A DNA stretch of 64,000 nt from an uncultured Duncaniella sp. (GCA_910577335.1 CAJTMJ010000009.1:31988-95987); one strand, 5' to 3'; numbered from the stretch's first letter, positions 51,197 through 60,710 are shown. A program made the numbers and translations. Notes: a model not told the origin generated them from the letters alone.

Positions 51197-51928
51197 TTAG
51201 TCTTCCTTCATGTTGTGGAATACGTTCTGAACGTCTTCGTCATCTTCGAGCTTTTCAAGAAGCTTTTCGATGGCTGCACGCTGCTCTTCGGTTACTTCCT
51301 TAAGGTCGTTGGGGATGCGTTCAAACTCCGATGAGATGATTTCAAAGCCGTTGTCCTCAAGGTACTTTTGGATGTTAGAATATTCCTCGAAAGCACCGTA
51401 GAGTACTATCTGCTCGTTGCCGTCCTCATCCTCGTCATGTTCAAGTTCGTCAACACCGTAATCGATAAGTTCGAGCTCGAGGTCATCAAGGCTGACACCA
51501 TCCTTAGGCTGGATTTTGAACACGCTCTTATGGTCGAAGAGGAATGTCAATGAACCCTGAGTGCCGAGTGTGCCGCCATGCTTGGTGAAGTATGAACGGA
51601 CATTTGCAACAGTACGGGTATTGTTGTCGGTGGCCGCTTCAACGAAGATTGCAATGCCATGCGGACCGTATCCCTCGTAAGTGATTTCCTTGTAATCGCC
51701 GGCATCCTTATCGGTAGCCTTTTTGATGGCGCGTTCTACAGTGTCTTTAGGCATGTTTGCAGCTTTTGCATTCTGCATGAGCGCACGGAGACGGGGGTTG
51801 GTGGAAGGGTCAGGACCGCCGGCTTTGGCAGCGATAGTGATTTCCTTACCTATACGGGTAAATGTACGTGACATGTTACCCCAACGTTTGAGTTTTCTTG
51901 CTTTACGGTATTCAAAAGCTCTTCCCAT
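51197..51928 (-). CDS. yebC: YebC/PmpR-family transcriptional regulator
   Basis: A 243-residue YebC-family protein. The N-terminal domain has MGRAFEYRKARKLKRWGNMS and IGKEITIAAKAGGPDPSTNP, the middle KAANMPKDTVERAIKKA and YEGYGPHGIAIFVEAATDN, and the end is acidic. Family members act as DNA-binding regulators or help translation of polyproline stretches. It is a single gene with a good terminator. Confidence 0.93.
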   Translation of the reverse strand: MGRAFEYRKARKLKRWGNMSRTFTRIGKEITIAAKAGGPDPSTNPRLRALMQNAKAANMPKDTVERAIKKATDKDAGDYKEITYEGYGPHGIAIFVEAATDNNTRTVANVRSYFTKHGGTLGTQGSLTFLFDHKSVFKIQPKDGVSLDDLELELIDYGVDELEHDEDEDGNEQIVLYGAFEEYSNIQKYLEDNGFEIISSEFERIPNDLKEVTEEQRAAIEKLLEKLEDDEDVQNVFHNMKED

Positions 51929-51990
51929 GGTGAAGTATGAATATTGAGTAAGTATATTTGTTTATTTATATTATTTCCAAATAGTGAGGA

Positions 51991-54456
51991 TTAGCGCAGC
52001 TCGGCATTGAGCTTTTTTTTCAGATTGGCGATAACCTTGTTCATCACGGCTTCAATCTGCTTGTCCTGAAGAGTTTTTTCTTCATCCTGAAGAGTTAGAG
52101 CGATAGCATACGATTTCTTTCCTTCAGGAAGGTTTTTACCTTCATAGACGTCGAATAGTGTCACATCCTTGAGCAGACGGCGTTCGCTTTCACGCACTGT
52201 CGCTTCAACCTCAGCCATAGTGATGTTCTTGTCAAGAAGAAGTGCGAGATCTCGCTTGACAGGCATTGTTTTGGCAAGTGCATGGTAGGTAACACTCTTC
52301 TTGCGGGCGAGTGACATGAGTGTATGCCAGTCAAATTCCGCATAAAGCACCTCCTGCTTTATGTCAAACTTGGCGAGAAGCTTCTTGGAGACAATTCCGA
52401 GGTTACCAAGTTTCTTGCCTGAGCGGGTAGCCACGTCAAGGCTTGCTGCATAAAATTCGCCAGCTCCTTTGGTAAGCTTAATCTCACCCGGATTTATGCC
52501 GAGACGAGCGAAGATGTTGGCAACTACTGCCTTAAGGTCATAAATGGTAGCCTGCTGTTCGGGACGAGCCCAGTTGCCATGACGGAACGCACCTGTCATA
52601 CACAATGCAAGACGAGACTGTTCCTTGTAGGGCGCGAGCACGTTCTCGGCTGTGGCTTCAGTGTCGGGGTTGAAGAAGTAGACATTTCCGAACTCATACA
52701 TTGAGACATCACCTGTCTTGCGGTTGATGTTGTGGCTCAATGACTCCAATCCGCCGAATATGAGTGACTGACGCATCACGTTGAGGTCGTTGCTCAGAGG
52801 ATTCAGAAGTTTCACGCAATGAGAAGCGGGATATTCTTCAAGGTCAGCGTAGTAAGCCTCGGCAGTAAGGGAGTTGTTAAGAATCTCGTTGAATCCCTCT
52901 CCGCAGAGCTGTTCGCTCACAAGATTTCTGAGGGTATTGTCCTCGTCTTCAAATGTCTTATATGAGAGTGACGACTGGACTGTATCGCTTATTTCTACAT
53001 TGTTATAGCCGTAAATTCTAAGCACATCCTCCACAACATCGCAGGGACGAGTGACATCGACACGGTAGGTAGGCACCTTCATCACCACTTTCTCAGAGTC
53101 GATGGAGAGGATTTCCATTTCAAGTGACTTGAGGATAGATATGATGGTGTCAACCGGTAGATTCTTGCCTACAAGACGGTTAACATAGTCGAATTCAAGA
53201 GTTACCTCAGCCGGGAGTATCTCTGTCGGGTAATTGTCGCACAACGGACCGCAGATTTCGCCTCCGGCAAGCTCTTTAACCATCAATGCTGCCAATTTGA
53301 GCACATACAGAGTGTTGTTGGGGTCAACGCCACGCTCGAAACGGAATGATGAGTCGGTGTTGAGTCCGTGGCGGCGGGCAGTTTTTCGTACTGATGTGGG
53401 GTTGAAATATGCGCTTTCAAGGAATACCGAGGTGGTCTGCTCGGTGACACCTGAATCAAGACCTCCGAACACACCGGCGATACACATAGGCACCTGTGTG
53501 TTGCATATCATGAGGTCACGTGCATCAAGTGTGTGTTCAACTCCGTCAAGGGTAACAAATTTTTCGCCCTGACAAGCATTTTTCACTACTACTTTACCAC
53601 CTGCTATCTTTGCCACATCAAAGCAATGAAGCGGCTGCCCCATAGCGTGGAGTATGTAGTTGGTGATATCGACAATGTTATTGATAGGACGCAAGCCGAT
53701 GGTGGAGAGTGCGTCTTTTAGCCATTGAGGTGATTCTTTAACTGTAACATTCTTGATGGTGACACCTGTGTATCGGGGGCAAGCCTCAGTGTTTTCAACT
53801 TCCACACTGATTCCGCCTTCGGGATTTTCCACGCAGAATGTGTCTACATCCGGGCGACGGAGGGTGGATGCTTCGGCATGTTGTCCCATCCAAGCTGCAA
53901 GGTCGCGGGCAACCCCATAGTGAGAGGCTGCGTCTATACGGTTGGGTGTAAGATCCACCTCAAGCAGATAGTCGGAAGTAAGACCAAAATATTCAGCGGC
54001 GGGTGTGCCGGGCTTCACATCTTCATTGATCACAATGATGCCATCGTGGGAATTTCCAACGCCGATTTCGTCTTCGGCGCAAATCATACCGAATGATTCG
54101 GTGCCACGGATTTTTGATTTCTTAATCATAAATTCCTCGTCACCGCTGTAAAGTGTTGTGCCTACTGTTGCGACAACCACTGTCTGTCCGGCAGCTACAT
54201 TGGGAGCTCCGCAGACTATCTGGGTAGGTTCGCCGTTACCGAGGTCAACAGTTGTGATGTGGAGATGGTCGCTGTTTGGATGATCGAAGCAGGTAAGCAC
54301 TTTGCCGATTACTATTCCACGCAAGCCGCCACGTATCGATTCCACTTCTTCCACCGAGCCGGTTTCAAGCCCTATTGATGTCAGGGCAGCGGCAAGCTGG
54401 TCGGGAGTCAAATCGAAATCAAGATATTTTTTAAGCCAGTTATATGAAATATTCAT
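51991..54456 (-). CDS. pheT: Phenylalanyl-tRNA synthetase beta subunit
   Basis: An 821-residue PheT. It opens with MNISYNWLKKYLDFDLTPDQ and has an EMAP-type tRNA-binding N-terminal domain, B3/B4 editing domains (including CPRYTGVTIKNV), B5 domain (INNIVDITNYILHAMGQPLH) and a C-terminal anticodon-binding FDX-ACB domain (YAIALTLQDEEKTLQDKQIE). With PheS it charges tRNA-Phe. PheS is not in the window. Length and order are normal. Confidence 0.97.
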   Translation of the reverse strand: MNISYNWLKKYLDFDLTPDQLAAALTSIGLETGSVEEVESIRGGLRGIVIGKVLTCFDHPNSDHLHITTVDLGNGEPTQIVCGAPNVAAGQTVVVATVGTTLYSGDEEFMIKKSKIRGTESFGMICAEDEIGVGNSHDGIIVINEDVKPGTPAAEYFGLTSDYLLEVDLTPNRIDAASHYGVARDLAAWMGQHAEASTLRRPDVDTFCVENPEGGISVEVENTEACPRYTGVTIKNVTVKESPQWLKDALSTIGLRPINNIVDITNYILHAMGQPLHCFDVAKIAGGKVVVKNACQGEKFVTLDGVEHTLDARDLMICNTQVPMCIAGVFGGLDSGVTEQTTSVFLESAYFNPTSVRKTARRHGLNTDSSFRFERGVDPNNTLYVLKLAALMVKELAGGEICGPLCDNYPTEILPAEVTLEFDYVNRLVGKNLPVDTIISILKSLEMEILSIDSEKVVMKVPTYRVDVTRPCDVVEDVLRIYGYNNVEISDTVQSSLSYKTFEDEDNTLRNLVSEQLCGEGFNEILNNSLTAEAYYADLEEYPASHCVKLLNPLSNDLNVMRQSLIFGGLESLSHNINRKTGDVSMYEFGNVYFFNPDTEATAENVLAPYKEQSRLALCMTGAFRHGNWARPEQQATIYDLKAVVANIFARLGINPGEIKLTKGAGEFYAASLDVATRSGKKLGNLGIVSKKLLAKFDIKQEVLYAEFDWHTLMSLARKKSVTYHALAKTMPVKRDLALLLDKNITMAEVEATVRESERRLLKDVTLFDVYEGKNLPEGKKSYAIALTLQDEEKTLQDKQIEAVMNKVIANLKKKLNAELR

Positions 54457-54625
54457 GAGAATGATTGATTTTTATTCTATTCCAAGCTCTTTCAGCTTGC
54501 AAAATTACAAATAATCAGCCACATTCCCTACTCCAAAGGGAAAATATTTCACGACTAACCGCAGGATGATAAATTTTTTGAAAAATTTCTAACGCACTGA
54601 AAGATTTTAATTATCGGGTATGATT

Positions 54626-55729
54626 TTAATGCTTAAGCTCCACCTTGGTTGTGGGTGGCAATGTGGCATTTCGAGCTGCGACAGCATCGGTTACCTCATG
54701 GGCGAGATGAGCAAACGCATATCCGGTGATGGTGTCGGTCATGGCTATAGGCTTGCCATTGTCGCCACTGTCGGCGATAGATGCCACAAGCGGAATCTGC
54801 GCAAGCAGACGCACCCCAAGCTTTTCGGCAAGTTTCACAGCACCCTCTTTGCCGAAGATGTAATATCTTTCATCGGGATGTTCAGCCGGGGTGAAATATG
54901 CCATATTTTCCACGATTCCGAGGATGGGTACATTGACCTTATCCTCCATAAACATGGCTATACCCTTGCGAGCATCGGCAAGCGCAACTTCCTGAGGAGT
55001 TGAGACTATCACCACGCCTGTGAGTCCGAGAGTCTGCACAAGGGTGAGATGGATGTCGCTTGTGCCCGGAGGCATATCTATAAGGAAGTAATCAAGCTCG
55101 CCCCAATCGGCATCAGATATTAGCTGCTTAAGAGCATTTGACGCCATGCTGCCACGCCAAAGCACTGCCTTCTCTTTGTCAACCACGAAACCGATTGACA
55201 GCAGTTTCACACCGTATCTTTCAATCGGGATGATGAGCTGGCGTCCATCCACATCATGGATATATAGCTGTTCGTCCTCTATTCCGAACATTTTAGGCAC
55301 TGACGGTCCGAAAATATCGGCATCGAGAAGTCCTACCTTATAGCCTTCACGAGCGAGAGCCACGGCAAGATTTGCGGCAACTGTTGATTTGCCGACACCA
55401 CCTTTGCCGGAGGCGACACCGATGATGTTTTTTACACCCGGAAGAAGTGGCGCGTCCTTCGGAGCCGCCGGACGACGTGATGCCACGTTGACAGTAACCT
55501 TTACATCGGGTGAGATGTATGTGTGTATGGCAGTTTCTGCAGCCTTCACCATCGATTTTATAAACGGGTCGGTAGGCTTATCGAATATTAGGCTGAAACT
55601 TACAGTGTCACCGTTGATGCGGATATCATCCTCCACCATCCCTGCTTCAATCAGGTTTTTACCATTGCCGGGATAGCGTACAGTCTGGAGAGCGTCGGTT
55701 ATTAGTGCCGGATATAATTGCATGGTCAT
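54626..55729 (-). CDS. Mrp/ApbC-family iron-sulfur cluster carrier ATPase
   Basis: A 367-residue protein with an N-terminal DUF59 (MIP18)-like domain (VEDDIRINGDTVSFSLIFDK) and a C-terminal P-loop ATPase with the deviant Walker A IGVASGKGGVGKSTVAANLA (about residues 100-119), DADIFGPSVPKMFGI, DYFLIDMPPGTSDIHLTLVQ and STPQEVALADARKG. Such proteins load [4Fe-4S] clusters onto client proteins. A gene for tRNA (guanine-N7-)-methyltransferase follows upstream. Confidence 0.93.
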   Translation of the reverse strand: MTMQLYPALITDALQTVRYPGNGKNLIEAGMVEDDIRINGDTVSFSLIFDKPTDPFIKSMVKAAETAIHTYISPDVKVTVNVASRRPAAPKDAPLLPGVKNIIGVASGKGGVGKSTVAANLAVALAREGYKVGLLDADIFGPSVPKMFGIEDEQLYIHDVDGRQLIIPIERYGVKLLSIGFVVDKEKAVLWRGSMASNALKQLISDADWGELDYFLIDMPPGTSDIHLTLVQTLGLTGVVIVSTPQEVALADARKGIAMFMEDKVNVPILGIVENMAYFTPAEHPDERYYIFGKEGAVKLAEKLGVRLLAQIPLVASIADSGDNGKPIAMTDTITGYAFAHLAHEVTDAVAARNATLPPTTKVELKH

Positions 55730-55784
55730 AAATTTTTTTAGTGCTGGTAAAAGTTCTTACTTTATTATAATACTTCAGCTTATG

Positions 55785-56546
55785 TCAAAGTTCAAGTTCG
55801 CCTGATTGTAGGACACCACGCCCGAACGAGCGGTATGTGTCAGGCTCTATCTCCACCTCAGGCTCTGTCAGTGTGATACCTTCAGGGAGACGCCATGATA
55901 TGTATTTGCTGGGGATGCCTCGGGCAAGCCATTGCTGCTCGTAAAATGTCTTTATCGGGGGGACAATCCGGGAATATTCCGTTCCGTAAATGTCGTCAGT
56001 GGCGGCTATCGGCACGATTCCGTTATGGCGAAGCATCTCGGTGGTATATGTATAAAGGAATGGGCTGTCGGTCTTAAGATGTATTACTCCGTCGGGGGCA
56101 AGCACCTGACGGTATATGTCGAGAAAATGTGTTCCGGTGAGACGTTTGTTAACCTTCTTCATCTGGGGGTCAGGGAAAGTAATCCATATCTCCGACACTT
56201 CGCCGGGGGCAAAAAATGACGCAAGCAGATGGATAGATGTACGTAAGAACGCAACGTTTTCCATCCCTGCCTCTTCGACTTCCTTGGCTCCGGTCCACAT
56301 TCGGGCACCTTTTATATCTATACCTATAAAATTCTTGTCGGGGTACAGGCGTCCGAGTCCCACGGCATATTCTCCCTTTCCGCAGCCAAGCTCAAGCACT
56401 ATAGGGTTGGAATTATGGAATACATCCTCGCCCCATCGTCCTCGCAACGGGCATTCGACATGTTCCTTCAACACGTTATAAGGATACTGATAGACACATT
56501 TGAGTGTCTCCATCTCTGCGAATTTCTTAAGCTTGTTCTTTCCCAT
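55785..56546 (-). CDS. trmB: tRNA (guanine-N7-)-methyltransferase
   Basis: A 253-residue TrmB. It has the SAM-binding motif PIVLELGCGKGEYAVGLGRL, NFIGIDIKGARMWTGAKE, the signature EIWITFPDPQMKKVNKRLT-type ITFPDPQMKK and RIVPPIKTFYEQQWLARG. It methylates G46 in the tRNA variable loop. The N-terminus MGKNKLKKF is typical of the family. Confidence 0.93.
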   Translation of the reverse strand: MGKNKLKKFAEMETLKCVYQYPYNVLKEHVECPLRGRWGEDVFHNSNPIVLELGCGKGEYAVGLGRLYPDKNFIGIDIKGARMWTGAKEVEEAGMENVAFLRTSIHLLASFFAPGEVSEIWITFPDPQMKKVNKRLTGTHFLDIYRQVLAPDGVIHLKTDSPFLYTYTTEMLRHNGIVPIAATDDIYGTEYSRIVPPIKTFYEQQWLARGIPSKYISWRLPEGITLTEPEVEIEPDTYRSFGRGVLQSGELEL

Positions 56547-56591
56547 CGGGCTTACGGGTTGGGGAGTTAATTACAAGTTTTCAATAGAATC

Positions 56592-57029
56592 TTAAGCCTT
56601 GGCAGCGTCCTGCTTGGCTTTGAATGCTAATGCGTACAGGCGCATCTGCTTCACCATGGCAAGCAATCCGTTGGAGCGTGTGGGTGAGAGGTGCTCCGAC
56701 AGACCTATCGCATCGATAAAATGAAGGTCTGATTTCAGGATGTCGTCGGGAGTCTGATTGTCAAGAGCCTGAATCAAAAGAGAGATTATACCTTTTACTA
56801 TTATCGCATCGGAGTCGGCGGTGTAATGCACGGTCCCCTCCGGGGTCAACTCGGCATTAAGCCACACACGGCTCTGGCATCCCTCTATGAGATGGTCAGG
56901 TGTCTTATATTTTTCATCGATTTCCGGGAGATTGTTGCCAAGGTCTATGATCATGGAATAGCGGTCCATCCAGTCATCCACTTCCGAGAACTCGTCTATG
57001 ATGTCCTGCTGTATTTCGTCGATAGTCAT
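56592..57029 (-). CDS. SufE-family sulfur acceptor
   Basis: A 145-residue SufE-like protein that accepts sulfur from SufS and passes it to the scaffold. The family motif EGCQSRVWL carries the active Cys (about residue 50), and GNNLPEIDEKYKTPDHLI precedes it. A GLSEHLSPTRSNGLLAMVKQ region closes the domain. Confidence 0.93.
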   Translation of the reverse strand: MTIDEIQQDIIDEFSEVDDWMDRYSMIIDLGNNLPEIDEKYKTPDHLIEGCQSRVWLNAELTPEGTVHYTADSDAIIVKGIISLLIQALDNQTPDDILKSDLHFIDAIGLSEHLSPTRSNGLLAMVKQMRLYALAFKAKQDAAKA

Positions 57030-57159
57030 AATTAATTGATAATTTAACTATCCGCAAAGGTAATACTTTTAGCTCGGATTTCAAAAGGGATTAAAAATGA
57101 TTCGCAATGAGGAATTTTCGCTAACTTTGCAATTCGACTACTCAAACACCCCTAATAGG

Positions 57160-57735
57160 ATGAAACGAATCGCAATTTTCGCATCCGGCAACGGATCAAA
57201 CGCTGAGAACATAATAAGGTATTTTCGCCAATTTCCATCTGATGGCAAGGTGGTGTTGGTGGTGTGTAACAGGGCTGGAGCCGGAGTGATAGATCGGGCG
57301 CATAGACTTGGGGTGGAGTCGCATGTGATGACACGTGACGAGATAAATGATCCCGAGATGATGCTTCCGTTGATGGATGAATTTGGTGTCGATGTTGTGG
57401 TGCTTGCCGGATTTCTGCTCATGGTGCCCGGATTCTTGATTGAACGTTATCATGACAGAATGGTGAATGTGCATCCGTCTCTGCTTCCCAAGTATGGTGG
57501 CAAGGGTATGTATGGGCGTTACGTGCATGAAGCGGTCGTGGCGGCTGGTGACAAGGAGTCGGGGATCACTATCCACCTTGTGAGTGAGCAGTGTGATGAG
57601 GGTCGTATTATTTTCCAAGCATCTGTCCCGGTTCTTCCTACTGACACGCCGGCTGATGTCGAGTCGAAAATACATGACCTTGAACGCCTTCATTTCCCCC
57701 GTGTGATACATGAAACATTCTGTATGGAGAAATAG
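57160..57735 (+). CDS. purN: Phosphoribosylglycinamide formyltransferase PurN
   Basis: A 191-residue PurN from the ATG at 57160. It uses 10-formyltetrahydrofolate to formylate GAR in purine synthesis. The key segments are IAIFASGNGSNAENIIRY, MLPLMDEFGVDVVVLAGFLL, NVHPSLLPKYGGKGMYGRYV and KESGITIHLVSEQCDEGRII, which include the catalytic Asn, His and Asp. The upstream TAACTTTG at 57122-57129 could be its -7 box. The longer frame starting at 57097 runs over this box and is not preferred. Confidence 0.95.
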   Translation: MKRIAIFASGNGSNAENIIRYFRQFPSDGKVVLVVCNRAGAGVIDRAHRLGVESHVMTRDEINDPEMMLPLMDEFGVDVVVLAGFLLMVPGFLIERYHDRMVNVHPSLLPKYGGKGMYGRYVHEAVVAAGDKESGITIHLVSEQCDEGRIIFQASVPVLPTDTPADVESKIHDLERLHFPRVIHETFCMEK

Positions 57736-57937
57736 GTAAGTGTATTTTCTGTCTTAAGGTTGGCGATATACGGAGGATTTTTAGTAATTTTGAATTTATA
57801 CGATAGTAAAGAATAAGGGACCTATGCCTTTTTAATATCGTATGAAAATTGTAGAAGTAAAATAATAGGTAGAAATCGAAAATTATATAATTCTGTGCAA
57901 AAAGGTTGCGCAGTAGGTGTGCCGTCCGCAATTCTTC

Positions 57938-58357
57938 ATGCCTATCATCTCGTTGCTCAGCCAGTCGTCAAAGCGTGGTGCTCGTACAATCATCAGCCTC
58001 CGTCAGGAACTCTCGGTCGCCAAAGCTCAGAGCGTGGATGTCACCAAGTTTGAGGAACGTCGTGACAAGTTTACAGCTGAGTTTATGAAGTTCGTTAAGT
58101 CGCACAAAGAGAAACACGATGAAGCCATCGCAGCTATTGACAAGGCAATAGCCGACGCCGAAAAACAGATTGACCGACTTCGCAAAATCAAGGGGCTATT
58201 TGACACAAGTAACCAGAAGTTAGAACGTGCCGGAGAGGTGCTGGAGACCGATTTCACCATCAAGAAACTCACATACGGCAACCCGACAATGCGAGCAAAG
58301 TTCGAAGAAGCAAGACGGCTATCCTCAGCGTCGGACACTACCGGTCTTATTGAATAA
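57938..58357 (+). CDS. Coiled-coil protein of unknown function, possibly a remnant
   Basis: About 139 residues, largely helical: ISLRQELSVAKAQSVDVTKF, HDEAIAAIDKAIADAEKQID and a closing SIKKLTYGN-like FTIKKLTYGNPTMRAKFEEA. The C-terminal part recalls the end of DUF2130-type proteins. Such proteins are normally far longer, so this may be a truncated copy. There is no clear domain, and the start among several ATGs is uncertain. Confidence 0.45.
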   Translation: MPIISLLSQSSKRGARTIISLRQELSVAKAQSVDVTKFEERRDKFTAEFMKFVKSHKEKHDEAIAAIDKAIADAEKQIDRLRKIKGLFDTSNQKLERAGEVLETDFTIKKLTYGNPTMRAKFEEARRLSSASDTTGLIE

Positions 58358-58566
58358 GAAATCCCACGTTAAGTCAGCTGCTTAGTAAGGCTTTGTGTTG
58401 TATTTGCAAAGCCTAAAGGTATTAAGTCTCAAGCCCCGGATTTTTTACTTAAGTCTGTTAGTGTAGTGTGTTCGTCAGTTGCACCGGGCTAATCCTGTTG
58501 CTGCGCTTTAATTGCCTGCATCAATCGCTTGTATATTTATTATTTATGTCTTAAAATCGAGTGGAT

Positions 58567-58899
58567 TTATATCAATATTCCTCCTCGTTGAAAAGCGAGT
58601 AGGTCGCTGTGTATGAGGATGTTAAGTGTGTCATGTTTGCATTTGGCAAAACAAACCGCACCATTTGAGACGGTCTGAGGCGATTGTCGAGCCTTTGGCC
58701 AAACATTGGCGAAACATTGGTCAAACATACTGCCAAATCTCTCATTATTCTTCTTCCTTTGGAAGATTTCATTCTGTTGGAGAAGTTTATTTTGTATAAA
58801 TAACGGATAATGAGGAGCTTTTATTCCCCAAAAATCCTCCTTTGGCAAGTTTATAACATTTGTTAACATTAGAGAAGTGCCATTCTTCTCGTTCATCAT
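58567..58899 (-). CDS. Uncertain small ORF overlapping the end of the ORF6N gene
   Basis: An open frame of 110 residues starts at ATG 58899, overlapping the ORF6N stop by 4 bp (ATGATGA), which would allow coupled translation. The sequence lacks any recognisable domain. Part of it, including SMFDQCFANVWPKA, reappears as the dispersed repeat around 62.9 and 63.1 kb, so it may be a decayed coding remnant. I give it low confidence. Confidence 0.3.
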   Translation of the reverse strand: MMNEKNGTSLMLTNVINLPKEDFWGIKAPHYPLFIQNKLLQQNEIFQRKKNNERFGSMFDQCFANVWPKARQSPQTVSNGAVCFAKCKHDTLNILIHSDLLAFQRGGILI

Positions 58900-59822
58900 A
58901 GCTGTGAGATAAGCTCTGTTCCGGTCATGACATCCATCTTTGAGAAGGCAAACAGCTTCTTTCCGAGGTCTTTAAGTGAATGACCGATGTGATAGACATC
59001 TTCATCAATTATAAGAAAACGGTCGTGAGCCTTGTTATAAGGGTGCAAAGTCACTCCGAGATATTGGGCATTATGCCGCGCGACATCCTGACGAAGTTGC
59101 TGTGAAATCTTACCGTCGTAAATATCCACTGTCACGCCTGGGTTCCTTTTTGACAGTTGCACCAGCACAGAATCATCAACATAGCTATCGATGACAACAA
59201 TCCTGTTTTTAGCCTGCCTGATTAGTTTGGCTACGAAAGCATATGCATCAAAAATCTGGCCGTTGAAGAAAATGCCCTGTTCAGGTTCTTTAGGTTCATT
59301 CAACCTATCAAGAATCGCATCGACCTTTTCATCAGTTTTCAACTGTTTCATCTCAATGCGGTCTATCCTTTGGAAAATAGAGGCGTTATTCATCAGGAAG
59401 TTCCGCATTGCCACAAATGCGTCAATAATACGGATACTTGTATATATGGCGGTATCACTTTTCAATACGGCAGAAAGCATGGCTACTCCCTGTTCGGTAA
59501 ATGCAAAAGGATTAACGGACGAATGTTTGAGCCCCCTGAACCGGTCGCAATTTGCGACCAGTTCATCTTTCTCCTGATTTGAGAGCTGAAATCTGAAATG
59601 TTCTGGAAAACGCTCGACATTCCTTTTCACCTGTTCGTTAAGTCGTTTGGTCTCAACTCCATACAACTCTGCCAAATCCCGGTCTATCATCACTTGCTTG
59701 CCTCTCAGAGTAAGGATACGGTTTTCTATTGGCATTGGCAACTGGTCACAGTATGTGACCGGTTTCTTGTCTGATGTATTTTGGCTTGATAATTTGTTTT
59801 CTTGTGTTGGTCCCATACGCAA
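58896..59822 (-). CDS. ORF6N-domain protein with PLD-like C-terminal region
   Basis: A 308-residue protein with an N-terminal ORF6N (phage antirepressor-type) domain: LTLRGKQVMIDRDLAELYGV, ERFPEHFRFQLSNQEKDELV and NPFAFTEQGVAMLSAVLKSD. The C-terminal half has FNGQIFDAYAFVAKLIRQA, RIVVIDSYVDDSVLVQLSKR and AHDRFLIIDEDVYHIGHSLK, a PLD-like region in which the HxK motif appears as HDR. Such proteins are common in Bacteroidetes accessory DNA. It could be a mobile gene. There is a long inverted repeat just upstream of its start. Confidence 0.85.
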   Translation of the reverse strand: MRMGPTQENKLSSQNTSDKKPVTYCDQLPMPIENRILTLRGKQVMIDRDLAELYGVETKRLNEQVKRNVERFPEHFRFQLSNQEKDELVANCDRFRGLKHSSVNPFAFTEQGVAMLSAVLKSDTAIYTSIRIIDAFVAMRNFLMNNASIFQRIDRIEMKQLKTDEKVDAILDRLNEPKEPEQGIFFNGQIFDAYAFVAKLIRQAKNRIVVIDSYVDDSVLVQLSKRNPGVTVDIYDGKISQQLRQDVARHNAQYLGVTLHPYNKAHDRFLIIDEDVYHIGHSLKDLGKKLFAFSKMDVMTGTELISQL

Positions 59823-59864
59823 AATTACCTATAATTTTTGAAATCAGAGGCTATATATGAACAA

Positions 59865-59905
59865 TAACTTCCAATCGGCACACAAATTGTACCGATTGGA
59901 AGTTA
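59865..59905. repeat. 14-bp inverted repeat upstream of the ORF6N gene
   Basis: TAACTTCCAATCGG (59865-59878) pairs with CCGATTGGAAGTTA (59892-59905) around a 13-nt loop, 43 bp upstream of the ORF6N start. It could be an operator, a leader hairpin or a fossil of a small mobile element. Confidence 0.7.
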
Positions 59906-60090
59906 ATCACATTGGAAGAAAACCGGATGAGGCATAAGGCTCATAATGGAATCTCCGTAGAAAGAGGTTTACATCCTCCTGAGTGTACCAATATTTATCT
60001 CCTTCTCATGAATATCCTAAATATCCGTTGTCCAGTAGTTTTTTCAGATACTTGTCCTTGATAGAAGGGTCATAAGAGATTTGTTATTAT

Positions 60091-60176
60091 TACTGTCCGC
60101 CAAACCGTAAAGTAGAGAGTCCAACTTCTGCCTTTCATGAAGTCGGACTCTCTACTTTACGGTTTGGCGGACAGTA
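60091..60176. repeat. 86-bp near-perfect palindrome
   Basis: A 32-bp perfect stem (60091-60122 with 60145-60176) extends over one mismatch by another 5 bp, closed by a 10-nt loop (TGCCTTTCAT). The outer ends read TACTGTCC and GGACAGTA. Such long folding DNA is typical of miniature inverted-repeat elements or fold-back transposon ends. It lies 32 bp upstream of the PerR promoter and is preceded by TTAT and followed by TAAA. Confidence 0.85.
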
Positions 60177-60207
60177 TAAAAATTTTTAGAAGATTTTTTG
60201 AAATAAA

Positions 60208-60239
60208 TTTGGCGGGGATTGTAATTGTTGCTATTTTTG
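60208..60239 (+). promoter_or_regulatory. Promoter of the PerR operon
   Basis: TTTG (60208-60211) and TATTTTTG (60232-60239) with a 20-bp spacer form a Bacteroidetes-type promoter whose -7 box overlaps the PerR-type operator. Confidence 0.7.
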
Positions 60240-60252
60240 TAATCATTACAAA
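60236..60252. promoter_or_regulatory. PerR/Fur-type operator
   Basis: TTTGTAATCATTACAAA is a perfect 8-1-8 palindrome close to the PerR box TTATAATNATTATAA, and lies on the -7 box 11 bp before the ATG of the regulator gene. This suggests autoregulation. Confidence 0.8.
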
Positions 60253-60263
60253 ATGAGGCGAAG

Positions 60264-60710
60264 ATGACCACAGAATATTCGATAGCGAAACTCACCGAAA
60301 TGCTTCAGGCGAAGGGGATACGTCCTTCGGCTCAGCGGATTGGGGTGCTCGGTATTGTGGCCAACAGCCACCGCCATCCGTCGGCAGAGGATATCTATTC
60401 GAATCTCTCGAAGCTCTTTCTGTCGCTATCGCGCACAACGGTCTACAATTCCCTGAAAACGCTGACAGAGAAAGGATTGCTGCGCGAATTGGAGATTGAA
60501 TCGGGATGTTCACGTTACGACATGGCCCAGCAGCCTGCTCACAGCCATTTCATTTGCCGGCGATGCTCGCGAATCTACGACATGCCCATGCCCGGCAACC
60601 TGGCCGAGTGGATGTCGCCCCGATTTGACATCGATTCGGTGGATGTGACCTTCCGCGGGCTGTGTCCGGATTGCATAAAACTGATTGACAACCAATCGAC
60701 AACCAAATAA
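60264..60710 (+). CDS. PerR/Fur-family peroxide regulator
   Basis: A 148-residue Fur-superfamily regulator. The N-terminal winged helix contains KGIRPSAQRIGVLGIVANS, SAEDIYSNLSKLFLSLSRTT and VYNSLKTLTEKGLLREL. The C-terminal metal site includes SGCSRYDMAQQPAHSHFICR, RCSRIYDMP and LCPDCIK (structural Zn by CxxC pairs). The palindrome overlapping its promoter and the downstream rubrerythrin gene favour a PerR role over Fur or Zur. It is the first of three co-directional genes. Confidence 0.9.
   Translation: MTTEYSIAKLTEMLQAKGIRPSAQRIGVLGIVANSHRHPSAEDIYSNLSKLFLSLSRTTVYNSLKTLTEKGLLRELEIESGCSRYDMAQQPAHSHFICRRCSRIYDMPMPGNLAEWMSPRFDIDSVDVTFRGLCPDCIKLIDNQSTTK

Larger units (their letters stand above)
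59823..60207. other. Non-coding region with two large inverted repeats
   Basis: About 380 bp without a supportable gene separate ORF6N from the peroxide operon. It carries a 14-bp inverted repeat at 59865-59905 and the 86-bp palindrome at 60091-60176. Confidence 0.7.
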
